DNA of 64,000 nucleotides from Takifugu bimaculatus (lineage: Eukaryota > Chordata > Actinopteri > Tetraodontiformes > Tetraodontidae): NCBI GenBank assembly GCA_004026145.2, contig CP034996.1, positions 13,265,641 through 13,329,640 on the forward strand, in the 5' to 3' direction. The position numbers were made by a program, and so were the translations under genes. Positions 37,201-49,405 of this stretch are shown here, piece by piece. Position 1 is the stretch's first letter, and each line of letters begins with the position of its first letter. Under the pieces are notes generated by a model that was not told the origin of the DNA, ran no database searches, and worked only from the letters and a program-made list of their open reading frames with translations.

Positions 37201-38166
37201 CTGTTTACCAGACTGAAAAGAGTTTGTGTGCAGAAATTCACACTCCCACGCATGCACGAACGCACATAAAACGAGACCGCCGGCACGTACACATAAAACA
37301 ATGCAGCGTTCGATCCGAGCCAGCTGCACTTAAACATTTATACGGGCTGAGTCTCTCTGCAAACAAACGTTTACAGCAAAGCAGCACTCAGCCCAGTTCA
37401 GTGAGATCCTCTGATGCCCACTCTGCCTACAAGTGACTCGACTGGTGTGACAGAAAAACGACTGCTGCTATTTCCTGCAGAACTACCTGTCATTTGCTGT
37501 CAACGCCTCACAAAGACACCAGCACAGACCATTCAGGCAGGTGGCTTCCAAAAAGTTCCCATAATGCACCGACTTGAGGATTCGATTCCAATAACACCGG
37601 CAGAGGTTTCCAGATAAAGTGACAGCCCAGTGAGTGCATGTGTTTACTGGTGGTTAAGTCGGGCCTGTGAGCACGCAGCTTGGCTTAAACACAGCATTGT
37701 GGTGCAGGGTGGAAACCTGTCTTTGGAAAGTCCTCTGCTTTGAGAGAGAAACGTCCCCACATCTAAGATAAGGAGCTGATGAGAGATAGCGATAAAGTCA
37801 GTGCTTCTCCTGGGCCTTATCTGATGCTGTTATCTGACTGCACAGCACCCACCATCTCACAATCTTTACACCCTTTAAGCACCTCTCTGAAACACTCACA
37901 CCAGCATCATCAAGCACACACGCACACACACACCTCCACGCCCACACACCATCCAGCGTTCAAACATTCCAAACACCGTACCAGCTTATTGATTAGTTTG
38001 ACACGCTCCCATTGTTGAACAGACGGTACACCTAATATCATGCAAGATTGGAACTGTTCGGTGTTATCTCATGGGGAAAGGACATAAAATGACAATTTTC
38101 TCACCTTTCAGAAAGACAGAGCAAAAAAAAAAACTGAAGGAGAAGGAGAAGATGATGAGCACTCAC

Positions 38167-38215
38167 CTCTATGTCTGTTGGTAGTCTTATCAAACATAAG
38201 CATGGCATCATCAAC
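38167..38215 (-). CDS. msi2: msi2 internal exon: RRM2 beta2 region
   Basis: The minus strand reads VDDAMLMFDKTTNRHR plus one base (49 bp, 16 codons + 1). This is the Musashi RRM2 segment between the FGK that ends the previous exon and the RNP1 strand. The acceptor is GTGTCTTTCAG with a good pyrimidine tract. A branch-point-like CTAAT has its A at 38243, 28 nt upstream of the exon. The donor is AGAG followed by GTGAGTGC. The last base is the first base of the Gly codon completed by the exon at 10553, so the phases agree across a 27.6-kb intron. The exon is too short to stand out as an open frame. The upstream exon (KKIFVGGL...FGK type) was searched for up to 64000 and not found. Confidence 0.95.
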
Positions 38216-41200
38216 CTGAAAGACACAAGAAGAGCACAGAAATTAGCTTCATCTTTTCAAATAACTCCCGTCTCCCCCTCCCCACTGAATTCTAGTCGCT
38301 AATTACTTTCAGACTATATACAGTATAACTGTAGCTATACCATTATTTAAATCAGCTTTCTGCTACATAAACATCCTGCGGTCAGAAGAGCTTTTTTTAA
38401 ATAATATAAAAAAGATTTGTGTGCGTATGTGCGTGTAATGTGGCATCACAAGTGCAAATGAACCATATTGACATACTATAGGGGTAAAACCCCCCCAAAA
38501 CATTGAGAGCAGTGTGGACAATATGTTTATTTTGATGAACACCGATGTCCAGTGTTGTGGAGGGTGACAGATAGACACATTACTCTAAGCGGGCGTGAGA
38601 CAAATGGGATCCTTCCTCATCTTGCCGCCACAGCGGCAGCAGCATCCACCATAATATCATCCCTCATCATGTCCAATAAAGCCACACAGAGACGGACAGC
38701 TCCCCCCCCTCCCATCTTCACACATTTCTGAGAAACAGATCTCCAGACATTCTGCTTTCTGAAGAAATTCGTAAAAAACAGAGCGAAGCATGCTCATTTA
38801 GCCTGTGCGTTTTGTCTTGGGAGGCAGAAAAAAGAGGCACAGAGGGGTTAGAGAGCAGCAGCAGCATACAAAAACAAAAGGAGGAACACTCTGCACCATT
38901 TGCTCTATGGTTATAGTCTCTGGGTAAGTGTAACGGTTCCACCGAGGCTCGGCGGTGTGCAGGGGGGAAATCTGTACGCAGTGTTTTTCATGGTAGGGCG
39001 ACATGGCTCAGGGAGGAGATGGAAGAGGCAGGAAAAGAGGCTCCGCTCATGCCGAACTGTCCGATTGGACGGAGAGGCAGGCTAGCACCGGAGCATTGTT
39101 CTCGCCAACATCTTGCCAAACATTTGGCCCAGAGAGCAGGACCCCGTTACTGACTGTATGGATCGCTGGGCACATGCGGCCCCCATTTATTTTCACTTCG
39201 GCGAAATATTACAGAATTCTAAAATGTATTACAAGAACGTAATACTGATTCCGAAAAGGTGCAATCAACCACAAACACCATAACGATCCCCAAACACGTG
39301 TAGCAATATCCCTTAAATGATAATAATAATGCAGGAATCTTGTTAATTAAAGGTGATGTTGACTTACATGCTTTAAAAACACTCACTTTAATTCAGACTT
39401 CAGCAGAAACGAGGGAGGGAATGAAGGTGGGGAGGCTCATAAAATCTCACCCGGAGTGGAAGCGCAAATGTTTACAATGTTGTAAATTAAAACTGCAGCT
39501 CAGGCAAATCAAAACAATGAGTATTGCTGAGGTGAGCAGGCGAATTTATGAGAACGAGGAGGTTCTGCGTGGGACTCGGGGGGCAGTGAGGCTATGTCAA
39601 GTCACAACAGTAAAAACTAGACGAGATTATCCTGAAATGAATCGTTAACCGGGAGCATAAATTGACTGCTGCCACGGTGACGGTGCGGCGTGCACGTCTG
39701 CACCAGCCCTAACAAAGTCAATAAGAGTTTGCTCTGTTGACACAACACACAGAACACATAAACCTGGCGAAAATAATGACATTTACCGTATCTCTGAAAA
39801 ATGTGAAAGTAGAGAAAAGGAGCGTACAAACACACAGCTGCTGAGCAATATCACCTGCAGCGACAGTTTTATAAACAGACGTTTATAATGTCACGTAACC
39901 CGACCTGTGTTTCATGCCGGGCCATCTAATGAAAAACACATTAAAGTTAGAGTTAGTGGGATAACTAGAATTTGTGCTGCAGAGGGTTGTGATTTCACTG
40001 CCTGGCCTTCAAGGAACACACTTTTTTTTCTTTTTTTTTTTGCTCCAGCAAAGTCAGTTTTTAAGCTTTGTAAAGCTTTGTCCATCTTGAAGACACCGCA
40101 GTGATAAATATCTTGGGGTTGTAATTTTTCATGGCGTACAATGACAGAGTGGAAGCTCCGCCACGCTAAGATTAAAAGCCACGTTGGCTGAATTATGTAA
40201 ATGTTTGATGTGTCAAAGTGACTGACAGCCTGAGATCATTTACCTGGGTGGCAGAAATGTATAGCTCCTGCGCTCATCATCTAACATCAATACTGAAAAA
40301 GCAGAAAGAAATATGCAACGGTGATGCTTCCACAAACAAATGGTGGCAGCTGCTCACAACGGCAACCGGCATGACAGAGATTGATAAAGCTCAGGGCTGT
40401 GACGTCTGCTCGGAGATTGATGAAACTCATCCCACAAGCACCTGCAGAAATATTGGCCATGGCGTCACCTGTTGAGTGCCGGCTACTGCTGTGAAGTGTG
40501 CCTATCTTGAATGATGAGAACAGGATCATCTGCAAAGATCCCTCAAGTGAATGCTGTCTCGGGGAGTGTTGACCAGGCTGCTGCTGTAAAGCCGCGCGGA
40601 GATGGAGAGCCGAAAGACGGAGGCGAGGTCTAGTAAAGGAAGTGTATTATATGGATGTGCGCGCTGTGTTGTTGGGACATTATGTGAGGAGGGCCATCCT
40701 GTCAACGAGACCTATACAACAAAGAACACAGATTCACAGTGAAGCAGTGATGGGCACTTTACCAAATCATGTGAGAGTCACACTCCAGCAGGTCATACAA
40801 TACTCTCCCTCTCTCTCTCTGCCACTTGCACAGTCTATAGAACCATCTCCCGTGCTTCAGGGCTTTTCAATGTAGTTATTCAAGCAGAACACAACTGTGT
40901 GCCTCCATCTGATAGAAGGTTAAGGACCTCTTCACTGCTCACAAAAAAGCCCGCCACACTGAGGTGAGGCCTGGCTCACCTCAGGGAAGAAATCTTTCTA
41001 CGTCCTCCTCCTCCTTCTTTTTCACTTTTCCTTTTTCTCCTGGCTGGGTGAAAAGAAAGGTTCAAAGGATAATGGCTGTCTTATCACTATGTAAAAAGGG
41101 AATGGGAACTCCAGTGAAGTGCCTGGCCTTTTGTGACAATGAAGAAAAGAGCAAAAGTCTATTTCACAGTGGTATATGCTCTAGAACAGCCCATGACCAC

Positions 41201-41220
41201 TTAAAGAGGATGGTCACCGT

Positions 41221-41243
41221 GGGGGGGGGGGGAGAGGGGGGGG
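41221..41243 (+). repeat. G12-AGA-G8 tract
   Basis: Two long G runs separated by AGA; G-quadruplex-prone on the plus strand. Confidence 0.9.
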
Positions 41244-42101
41244 AGCTCGTTATTTAATACCCTGACACCAAAAACCATTTGACACTGCGTGAGGTTAAAT
41301 AAAACATGCAGCAATGTTCACGTCATATCCATCACTAAAAAAGTAAACTGTTTAACAATGTCACCTGGTGCACTTTGAGGAAAAAGAAACACGCTGGCGG
41401 GTTTAAAAGCAGATTGTGATGGCGTAGGTGGTCCCTGACTAACTAATATGGATATATAGGCACCCACAAAGCAGCTTTTCACAACTGAACCAGAAAGTCC
41501 CAACGCAGCTTTGCATCAGTCAAAAAAACAAAACAGTCGATTAAACGCTCGACTAAACGCTGTAAAAGATGCTATCACGTTTTCTCCGTCAATCGGCATC
41601 GCGCATGCTTGTTCAAAAATTTTAAAAAGGGACAAATATGTTGCTGAATGATGAATTATGTATCAAAGGACAAAGGCATCAGAAAAGGCTAATGTGCTGT
41701 TTTTGGACAGCAAAACAGCAGAGGTGCTGGGTGACAGGGAGATTTAAGTGCTCAGGAAATGAATTATGACAGCGATTTAGAAGTGTCAAAGGCACATTTA
41801 CATTCAGCTTACCAAAGGAGCTTTTCCGACAATTTGGAGTGGGGGCGACACTGATATAGATCATCTTTGAGGCGAAAGGCACCCGAAGCCACAGAAAGTG
41901 ACCTGGCACTTCTGTTGACGTTTTGGGCTCTATTTTTAACCGAGCGCACAACGGCGAGAGCGGGTACCAGATATGTTTTTGCCTTGCCTTGATCCATTAC
42001 ATATCATTTAGCAGCGGGAATTGCTCTGCGTGTGTAGTTACCCTGGCAATTTTTGGTGTCAGTTTTGGTGCCGGAGGATTACTGGGATCTGTGCGCGTCG
42101 T

Positions 42102-42146
42102 GCCAACACACACCAACACACATCGGTGCTGTTTGCGTGTGTTGGC
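42102..42146. repeat. CA/TG inverted repeat, 12-bp arms
   Basis: GCCAACACACAC (42102-42113) and GCGTGTGTTGGC (42135-42146) pair at 11 of 12 positions around 21 nt. A second CCAACACACA lies in the loop, so alternative pairings exist. Confidence 0.7.
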
Positions 42147-45100
42147 CAGGTGATGCTCGACACCCTACAGAACGCTTTTGTCAGGATGTGACGAATCTGA
42201 CGTGAACAAAACCTGGTTTGAATATCTCACCTAATAAATAACCACTATCGTGCACCACCGGTCCCAAATCCTATAGTCAACATCACACAATACAAATAAG
42301 ACACAAATCTTTAGTGAGATCTTTACAACCGGCCTCAGACGAGGGTAAATGATGAATTGGTGACAATTACTTGAACTACAAATAACTGAATCACGATGCT
42401 GAAGAGAGTAGATTGTTGAATGAGAGAGATTTCCTGCTATATAAATAAAACTGACTTGACTTGAATTGACACAGGGACCAAGGATAAGCTGGCTAATTAA
42501 TCACCTTGGCAGGGTAACCACTTGGTGCGTGACTTTGCAATATAAATTAATACTGTCATTCCACCTGCTGATTTTGTGCTTGTCAGGTGTGGTTAGCTGT
42601 TCGGAACTTAATGCTAATTCCAAACTACCAGTTTTCGACGAGCTCCGCAGCTCAACGCTGGACGTGGAATTCTGAAAAGAGCACCGGCGCACATTAAAAG
42701 TGACGTGGAAACCTCCTGGTCTCGAGCTTCGTCTGTCACGCGCAGGCTCCTCCTGCACCACCTTGGGGTCGATCTGCATCTTCTCTGGTTCAGGGTTTGT
42801 TAATGAACCATGAAAATGTGAGCTGCACAATGCAGAACTCTGAGCATATAATTCAGGTGAAACGCTCTGAACCACTTTGGGCCTGAAACACTCCCCACAA
42901 ACAATCAGAGTGAGTGGAGAGAAGTGAATAACTGGAGGACACAGCTAGTTATTAAGGACCAATAATGTTGGAAAACATCCATTTTCCTCACCTGCCTCTG
43001 AGCAAACCCAGCTGAACCTGTCCCACGGCACCACTCCAGAGAATGTGATGGTGATAAATAACAATAAGAAAAACCAAATATCTCTACAGGTATCAATGAA
43101 GCATCATTATCATTTCCATTACCATTATGACAGAACTGGGTCACAGTCACAGAGAGTACTCGACTGGCACTGCCCCTTCATCAGCACTCCCTTTGCAATG
43201 GAGAGCATCGAATATTCTATTACAATGATGGCAATTAACAAAGAAATAATAGCGACCCAGTGACAATGGACAAATTTGTGACAACCCTTCCAATTGTTCT
43301 TCTGCAGAGGAAATCTATATCATTGTCTGGGAACGTCGAGCCGCAATGTGCTGCGTGCATGCCTGAGCGCTTTAACAAGTGGTGGCTTAACGAGGAGCAG
43401 AGGGCAAAATTTTAACTCCTTATAAGCTCTGGCAAGTACACAAAGAGGGTTAAAAAAGGATGAAAACGCACACCTAAGCACAGAGGTGATGAACAAAACG
43501 GCCATTTATTTTTATGCCATCTATCTAATTTCTATTACTGTGATATTGGCCTTTGAATTTAAAATGTAGATGCTTGATATGAGCATTTGGAGAGAAAGAA
43601 AAGATAAGAAATGGGCCACAAGGACACCCCAATAGGGACAGCATATTGATTTTTAATGGACAATCACACCTTAAGGAAATGTGTAATACTGTATATCTTT
43701 ACACTGGGTACATGAGCATAATCAGCTCCAAGGGTTCACATACATAATTCATCTTTTTTTCCAATAACTAATTATAGAACGATGAGAATGACAGTAAAAG
43801 AGAGTTTGTGTGTTTTTCCAGCCTCATGTGACAGAAATTCTACTGTATGTAATTATTAATGATATACACCACCGGCTGAATGTCAACACTTATTCCTGCA
43901 ACTTTCCTTCATGTTGACATTAACAAAATGGCTTGAGAGGAACACTTGAGGAAGACAATTCCTCAAATCTGCCCGGATTACATATTTATGAGGTCCCCTG
44001 CTCGGCATCCAAGGAGTTCGCTATGGTGATACAAACTAATGTATATTCCAACAATGAACTTTGTGTGTCAGAGAATGCCTCTGAGCTTTGTTGAAATGGT
44101 TGCTACAGCTCCAACCAGGGCGCTCTGTGCAGTTTCCCGATCAGCAAACACACAATTAAAAAGGCAGTCATGCTGAGGCCACTCTAATCAATGTACTGTT
44201 ACAAAGAAACATAATGAAAGGATGATGGAGTGATGCCTTCAGGAGCCGACTATAATGTTATGCCGCTGTGGCAAAACAACATTTTATTAGCACATCTCCA
44301 ACCCTGCCCGAGCCTCCTTAAAAACAACAACAACAAAAAAGTGCAGCTAAAAAATAAATTATCTTTTCACACCCTTTTGTTGAAAACAACGCTGGAAAAT
44401 ATTATCTCTGCTTCAGAATACAGTTGAGCATTGTCAATTAGGTTTTATATAAATCTCACTCTCATTTAAATGACTGTTTCCTATTTGAGATAAGACCGGA
44501 ATCTGGTATTCCATCTGTTTCCATTCCTCCCAAGAATGCTCTCATCATCCTCACATATGGTTTTAAAGTCAGCTCAGGAAGGCTCAGTCACACTGGGGTG
44601 TGATGCATTGCACTTCGGGGCACTCTAACCCTATCATAGCCAACAGGAAAGCATTTGTAAGGTTCTTCCGTTCTCTCTGTGAACGGGAATGCGCGTGTTG
44701 CAGGAGTCTGACCTTGCATTCGGCCTCAAAGAGCCGTGTCCATGCAGTTCAGCTCAGGATACTCGAGGAAGTAATCCTTGGCCTCGTCCATCAATCCCCT
44801 GTCTTCCTCTGCCAAGCTGTGGGGAACTACCCATTATGGAGTCATTTTATTAATAGGGCCCCTTTCCTCTCCACCACACTCTTTCAGAGTGCCTCCTTAT
44901 TCTGTCAGAATAGAGTATGCCTGTAAGCCACCTCCATGAAGCTGCGGCGCCAGGGCCCTCCCTCATTCTCCCATGTGGAGGCTCTGGCTGGGAAATATTA
45001 TGCTTTCAAGCTAAAATACTATTTGGAGAGGTGAGCAATCCCTAAGCCCTAGAGCAAACAGTTTAACATCGATGACTTATTTAAAACGATATCCTTCCTG

Positions 45101-45517
45101 CCGGAGAGCCAATCGGATTCCTCTTTTGCACATACAGACGAATGCACGCACGTGTGTCGGCAGCAGTGAGTGGAGGACAGGAAAGATGTTGGGGGAGACA
45201 GTGTGAAGACATAACAGCGAGGTTAAAGAGGCACGTTTATGTGCACAAATGAGTTGATCGTGTGAGGGAGTTGCAGAGGACAATAAGGATTACGCTGGAA
45301 TAGCCGACATGGGGTTAGCCCCACCACTGTTTATTAGACAAATTGCCCTTTTAAAATTCAAGGTCCTTCTGTTCTAGTGGCCCCCGCATGGAATTGGTAA
45401 TCTGGCCGGGTTTATTTTGTGTTAATATTTAATGGTGATTGAGAATCCGTTTTCTGACCACCAGCATGTTTTTAGAGTCTGTCCTCCGTTCAGTCTAAGC
45501 TCGATCTTATCCAGCTG

Positions 45518-45540
45518 TAATTGTTGCTGACTCACAATTA
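45518..45540. promoter_or_regulatory. AP-1/MAF-like site between inverted homeodomain-like sites
   Basis: TAATTGT (45518-45524) and ACAATTA (45534-45540) are inverted around TGCTGACTC. The centre contains TGACTCA (45528-45534), the AP-1 consensus, and TGCTGAC, a MAF half-site. Surrounding sequence from about 45340 to 45580 is AT-rich and non-repetitive with further TTAAT motifs. Predicted by motif only. Confidence 0.35.
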
Positions 45541-45589
45541 AAGGGCCTCAAAAATGCTCATCACATGCTATCACGGGGCTCTGTTTAGC

Positions 45590-45618
45590 TTTTTTTTTTG
45601 GGGGGGGGGGGGGGGGGG
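45590..45618 (+). repeat. T10G19 homopolymer pair
   Basis: Ten T then nineteen G, the longest G run in the window. It sits about 50 nt after the homeodomain/AP-1-like cluster. G-quadruplex-prone. Confidence 0.92.
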
Positions 45619-46826
45619 ATTACCCTGAATGCAGAGGTGGGCTAGAACATTTGCAGCCAATTTAAACTGACTGACAGATCCGTTCATTATGAATGTTCTT
45701 TAGTGTAAACATTTAATGGATAAAACTTTAACCTGTAAAACACACAGCTCCATTACTCATATTGAGCCTGTTAACACACGCAGGAAATTTGGAAAAAGCC
45801 CTCACAAACACCGAAGCAGTAGCAGCAGGAGAGGCCGAGCAGATTTTAATTACATTACCGATGAAAAGGGACGTCTCTCACACCGGCGACACGGGGTGGG
45901 GGCAACGCTGCCTTAAGTGGGATTTCTCTTCGAGTCAAAACAGAACATACATGTGTAATGAAGGCAGCAATATGAGGACGGGTGGAACGATCTCTGCGCC
46001 GCTGCTCTTTTCTGCCTGTGAATGAAAGAGCTGGCCTTGAATGGAGAGGATGATTTCATCTCTTTGTTCGCACCGAGGGCGTGCGGGGATTCGCGGGGCT
46101 GCCGCTGCACCTCTGCGACCGCCTGAGATTTAACTAAAGCACAACGTTGCTAATGCCTTTGAATAACCAACTACAATATAAGATCTAATAAAAGACAAAG
46201 GCTGTGTTCATGAATCTGTGAAAGTGCTCAATGACAGCATGCTCCGACGTTCACAGGTCCAATGAACAGGAATCTCTCATGGGAGGCAAGGTGTGTATTA
46301 TGTACTTTGATATCAATAGGTGAACAAGAGGCATGAAATGAGCTGCTAGCTGGAGCTGAATAGCATTCATTTTCACTCACAATAGCCACCGTCCCTAATA
46401 CCTGTAGTGTTTTACTCAGATTAGGCTTAAGCTTTTTTTTTTAAAGGCCATTTCAATAATTTGACATTTCTCCCCCAGAATGGGAGAGAATGAGCGCAGA
46501 TAAAAACTTTTTTCCCCCCCCCGCTCCCTCTCCTTTTCATGCAAAACACTTTCATCTGTCATTTGGTGATAGCCCGTCTCTCTTTGTCAGCACAAATATG
46601 GAAGCCCTTATTTGAATATGGTTACACATCCCTCTATTTATTAAAGCTTGGATTAACATGACAGGAAGTTTTGTCTGGGGGCTCTTTAAGATGGCTCAGA
46701 GAGGCAATCTGGTGACAGTAATAGGATCCAGCTAATATACTTGACTGATGCTCCTTTCCCAGTGTTATAAAGCAGAACAATCCAACAGGGGTTCTGGGAG
46801 TGGATTCATTGTGGGTTTTTAAAAAA

Positions 46827-46833
<7 letters not shown>

Positions 46834-46861
<28 letters not shown>

Positions 46862-46874
46862 GGGGGGGGGGGGG
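46834..46874 (+). repeat. (TG)13 followed by G14
   Basis: A TG array runs directly into fourteen G (46861-46874), preceded by A9. A compound low-complexity tract; assembly length may be unreliable. Confidence 0.92.
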
Positions 46875-47729
46875 TGCTAATCAACCAGAATACCATCACT
46901 TAGCAAATATAAGGGCTGAAGAAATAAAAACACTAAAGGTCACAGAGCAATTCCATCAGGACAACCATGCTACAATTAACTGAACAGACAAAGGAACCAA
47001 CAACAGCGAGAGCTATAATAATGTTTTACTCCAGAGTGTCAGTTTGGTTTGGATTTGTAAAACATTGTGAAAAAAAATAAAACCTGAATTGTGATTCCAG
47101 CTTCTTTTTTTTTACACCAGTGAAAACCTTGTTTTTTTTCTCTTTTGTCTGAGTTTCTGTGGTTTCTGCACTGATCGAAGGTGTTCAAATCAATTATTCC
47201 AGCTAGTAGCTATATTTGTTTACATTTATTTTTTGTTGGATGTTTTAGTCCGGACAAGAAGCATGTTCGACTCCATGGAAGCATGCCATCAATTGTTCTG
47301 AATGATTTTTTTTTAAAAAGATCATTCCTGGCCACAATGTGCAACAAAGATCTAATCATATTGATTAAAAGCTGCACATGCTCAGTGTGTGATGGTACCA
47401 GGAGACACGCTCGCTCACGCCCGGACAAAAGGTGATCAGCTTTCCCTGAAGAAAAAAAAAGAACTCCGGTGTTGGAACTTATATTTCTATTATTCAGTTA
47501 AAAAAAAATCGTCTCTTCTTGCAAATTCCCATTTTTCCTGATGTTTTCCCGCGGATGGCTCCATCGCTGTCACCACCGCTGTGCAGAGAGGGAGACGCTC
47601 ATAGACATTTCCATATGTCAGGCTGTTGCGCCGAATGGAGCGGGGCGCGTGCGTGCACGCGTAAAGCTGCGAGTTAGCAGATCAAACACGCATCTGTTTG
47701 TGAGATAGAGGGAAATCTGTGCCCCCGCA

Positions 47730-47742
47730 CCCCCCCCCCCCC
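47730..47742 (+). repeat. C13 homopolymer
   Basis: Thirteen C within a C-rich, CA-rich stretch (47721-47765). Confidence 0.9.
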
Positions 47743-49001
47743 ACACCTAAAACCACCCCCAAACCTCTCAATACTAATTAACGATCCACTGATAGTGGCC
47801 AAATGCCAACTGTCATTAGCACCCAAAACAACACAAGCACACAGATGCAGACGCACGCACACTCAGACACAGATGCTCTGTGGTCACCCACACCAGACCA
47901 CTAACAGCCATCTGGGGATAAGATAAACACATTGCTCTCTGTTTCGCACTCAACCTCTAGCGAGATGAAACCGGTGCAAAACTCGGCGTGTGAAATACCC
48001 AGAAAAGGCTGTTTATTAGTTCTAATATTCCCACCTAATTGTCTACCTGCTGTGTTCCGTGTTGTAATTGATAGCAGTGAGCTCTGCCAGTTAAACAGAC
48101 ACAACCTGCGTGGCGAGCGTATGGAAATGAATGACAACTTCAATTCTCCAGCAGCTACGAACCTTTGACTCCACCACTGATAGTGCCATTTGCGCGCTCT
48201 CGAGCGGTGTGCTCAGTAAAGCATCTGACAGCTATCTTTGATTTTATTTTGCGAGAGGTTCAGCAATGCCTGTTTCCTAAAGGATATGCCACCCACTCTC
48301 CCCCGCCTCTGCCTTCTCCCCATCCCTATCTGTCATTCGTGCCTCGGTGACAGGGTCAGATAGAGAGGGAGCAAAGTGGCGAGGATTGTGACACTGTAAG
48401 CAGATGAGGGTCTCCCTGTATCGAGGCCCCTAGCACAACACCCATCAAAGCTACCCAGACAGCCAACAGTTGGTCTGAATAATGCCACCCACGCCAGCTC
48501 CAGCAGGGAGTCCGGAAGGAAAACAGAGGCAAGAAAGCACAGTGACGCCAGAAAAAGATTGATATTTTAATCCTCCTATCGGAAATCAAACTGTGCCATC
48601 ATTAACATCCATTAAAATGCCATATAGGAGCATCACACAGAGTGCATACCTTACTCGCAGTCATATTCGATTCTTTAAATGTCTGCTGTGGGATTTTTAT
48701 TGCTGCTGTGTCTCCGGAGGTGACTGTACCTGTAGATATCAATAAAAGGAAATCCTGTTTCAGCTAGCCTTGCGTGTCTTCCTTTCTCTTTATAAAGCTC
48801 GCCCGCCACCATCTCATGACATCATTTATCTCTTAGAGCCTTGTGATCTCTGTGTCAACGGGTGACGCAGGAAGCTCACACTAGCTCAGCATGTATCACC
48901 CCCGTTTGCAAGGCAAACCATCACCGAGCGCATTTAGCAAAGAGCTCGACTATGAACTACAGCGCGCTAGTAAATATCGTAAGTGCTGGAGTCTTCACAC
49001 C

Positions 49002-49015
49002 TGACAAGGTGGCGC
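49002..49015 (+). promoter_or_regulatory. CTCF-like core motif
   Basis: TGACAAGGTGGCGC matches the AGRKGGCRS part of the CTCF core fully (AGGTGGCGC) and the preceding bases only partly. A single motif match is weak evidence. Confidence 0.2.
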
Positions 49016-49342
49016 TGGAAAGGCTGGAAAACTAACTGAGGAATGTTGATATTCTCAATGATTCTGGAAATGTATCATTAGTGGGAGACAAGAGCTGCTG
49101 TTGACAGCAACCATGAGGATTTACACATTTCATCAAGAAATTCCTGCAGCCTTCCCACAGCGGCCTGCAATCTTGGTGTGTGCTGATAGCGACGGGGGTT
49201 TATTAGTTGTCAGTGGGCGAGGTGGGCGACCACCCACTGGTCAAACTCAAGTCCAGACCCATGCAGAGGTGGAGACGACAGGATCCAAAGCCCTCTGTGG
49301 TAAATCAGTGGAATTCAAATGCCAATCCCTCTACCGGCGCAA

Positions 49343-49405
49343 TCTCCTCTCTCTTTCTCTCTCTCGTTTGTCATCTCTCCCTCTCTCTTCCCTCCTCTCT
49401 CCCCC
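49343..49405 (+). repeat. CT-rich low-complexity tract
   Basis: Repeated CTCTCT with T and C interruptions, ending CTCCCCCAG. The ending resembles a plus-strand splice acceptor, but nothing coding follows. Confidence 0.8.

Larger units (their letters stand above)
27831..38166 (-). other. msi2: msi2 large intron, 5' part
   Basis: Non-coding, ending at the GTGAGT donor of the 38167 exon. It contains GAG/GCA triplets (28995-29019), a possible worn repeat with TTTCACAC motifs (30548-30710), (GT)16 (30931-30963), C12 (33169-33180) and TG plus G10 (34262-34282). A second purine-rich stretch covers about 35520-35705. An AT-rich, enhancer-like block lies at 36600-36790. No exon was recognised. Confidence 0.75.
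38216..46833 (-). other. msi2: msi2 upstream intron, exon-proximal part
   Basis: The first 45 nt on the minus strand side form the acceptor, with a pyrimidine tract and a CTAAT branch-like motif. Further on are A11 (38123-38133 lies just past the donor side of the exon), T11 (40031-40041), G12 and G-rich sequence (41221-41243), a CA/TG hairpin (42102-42146), T10G19 (45590-45618) and a homeodomain/AP-1-like cluster (45518-45540). No coding exon was seen. Confidence 0.7.
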
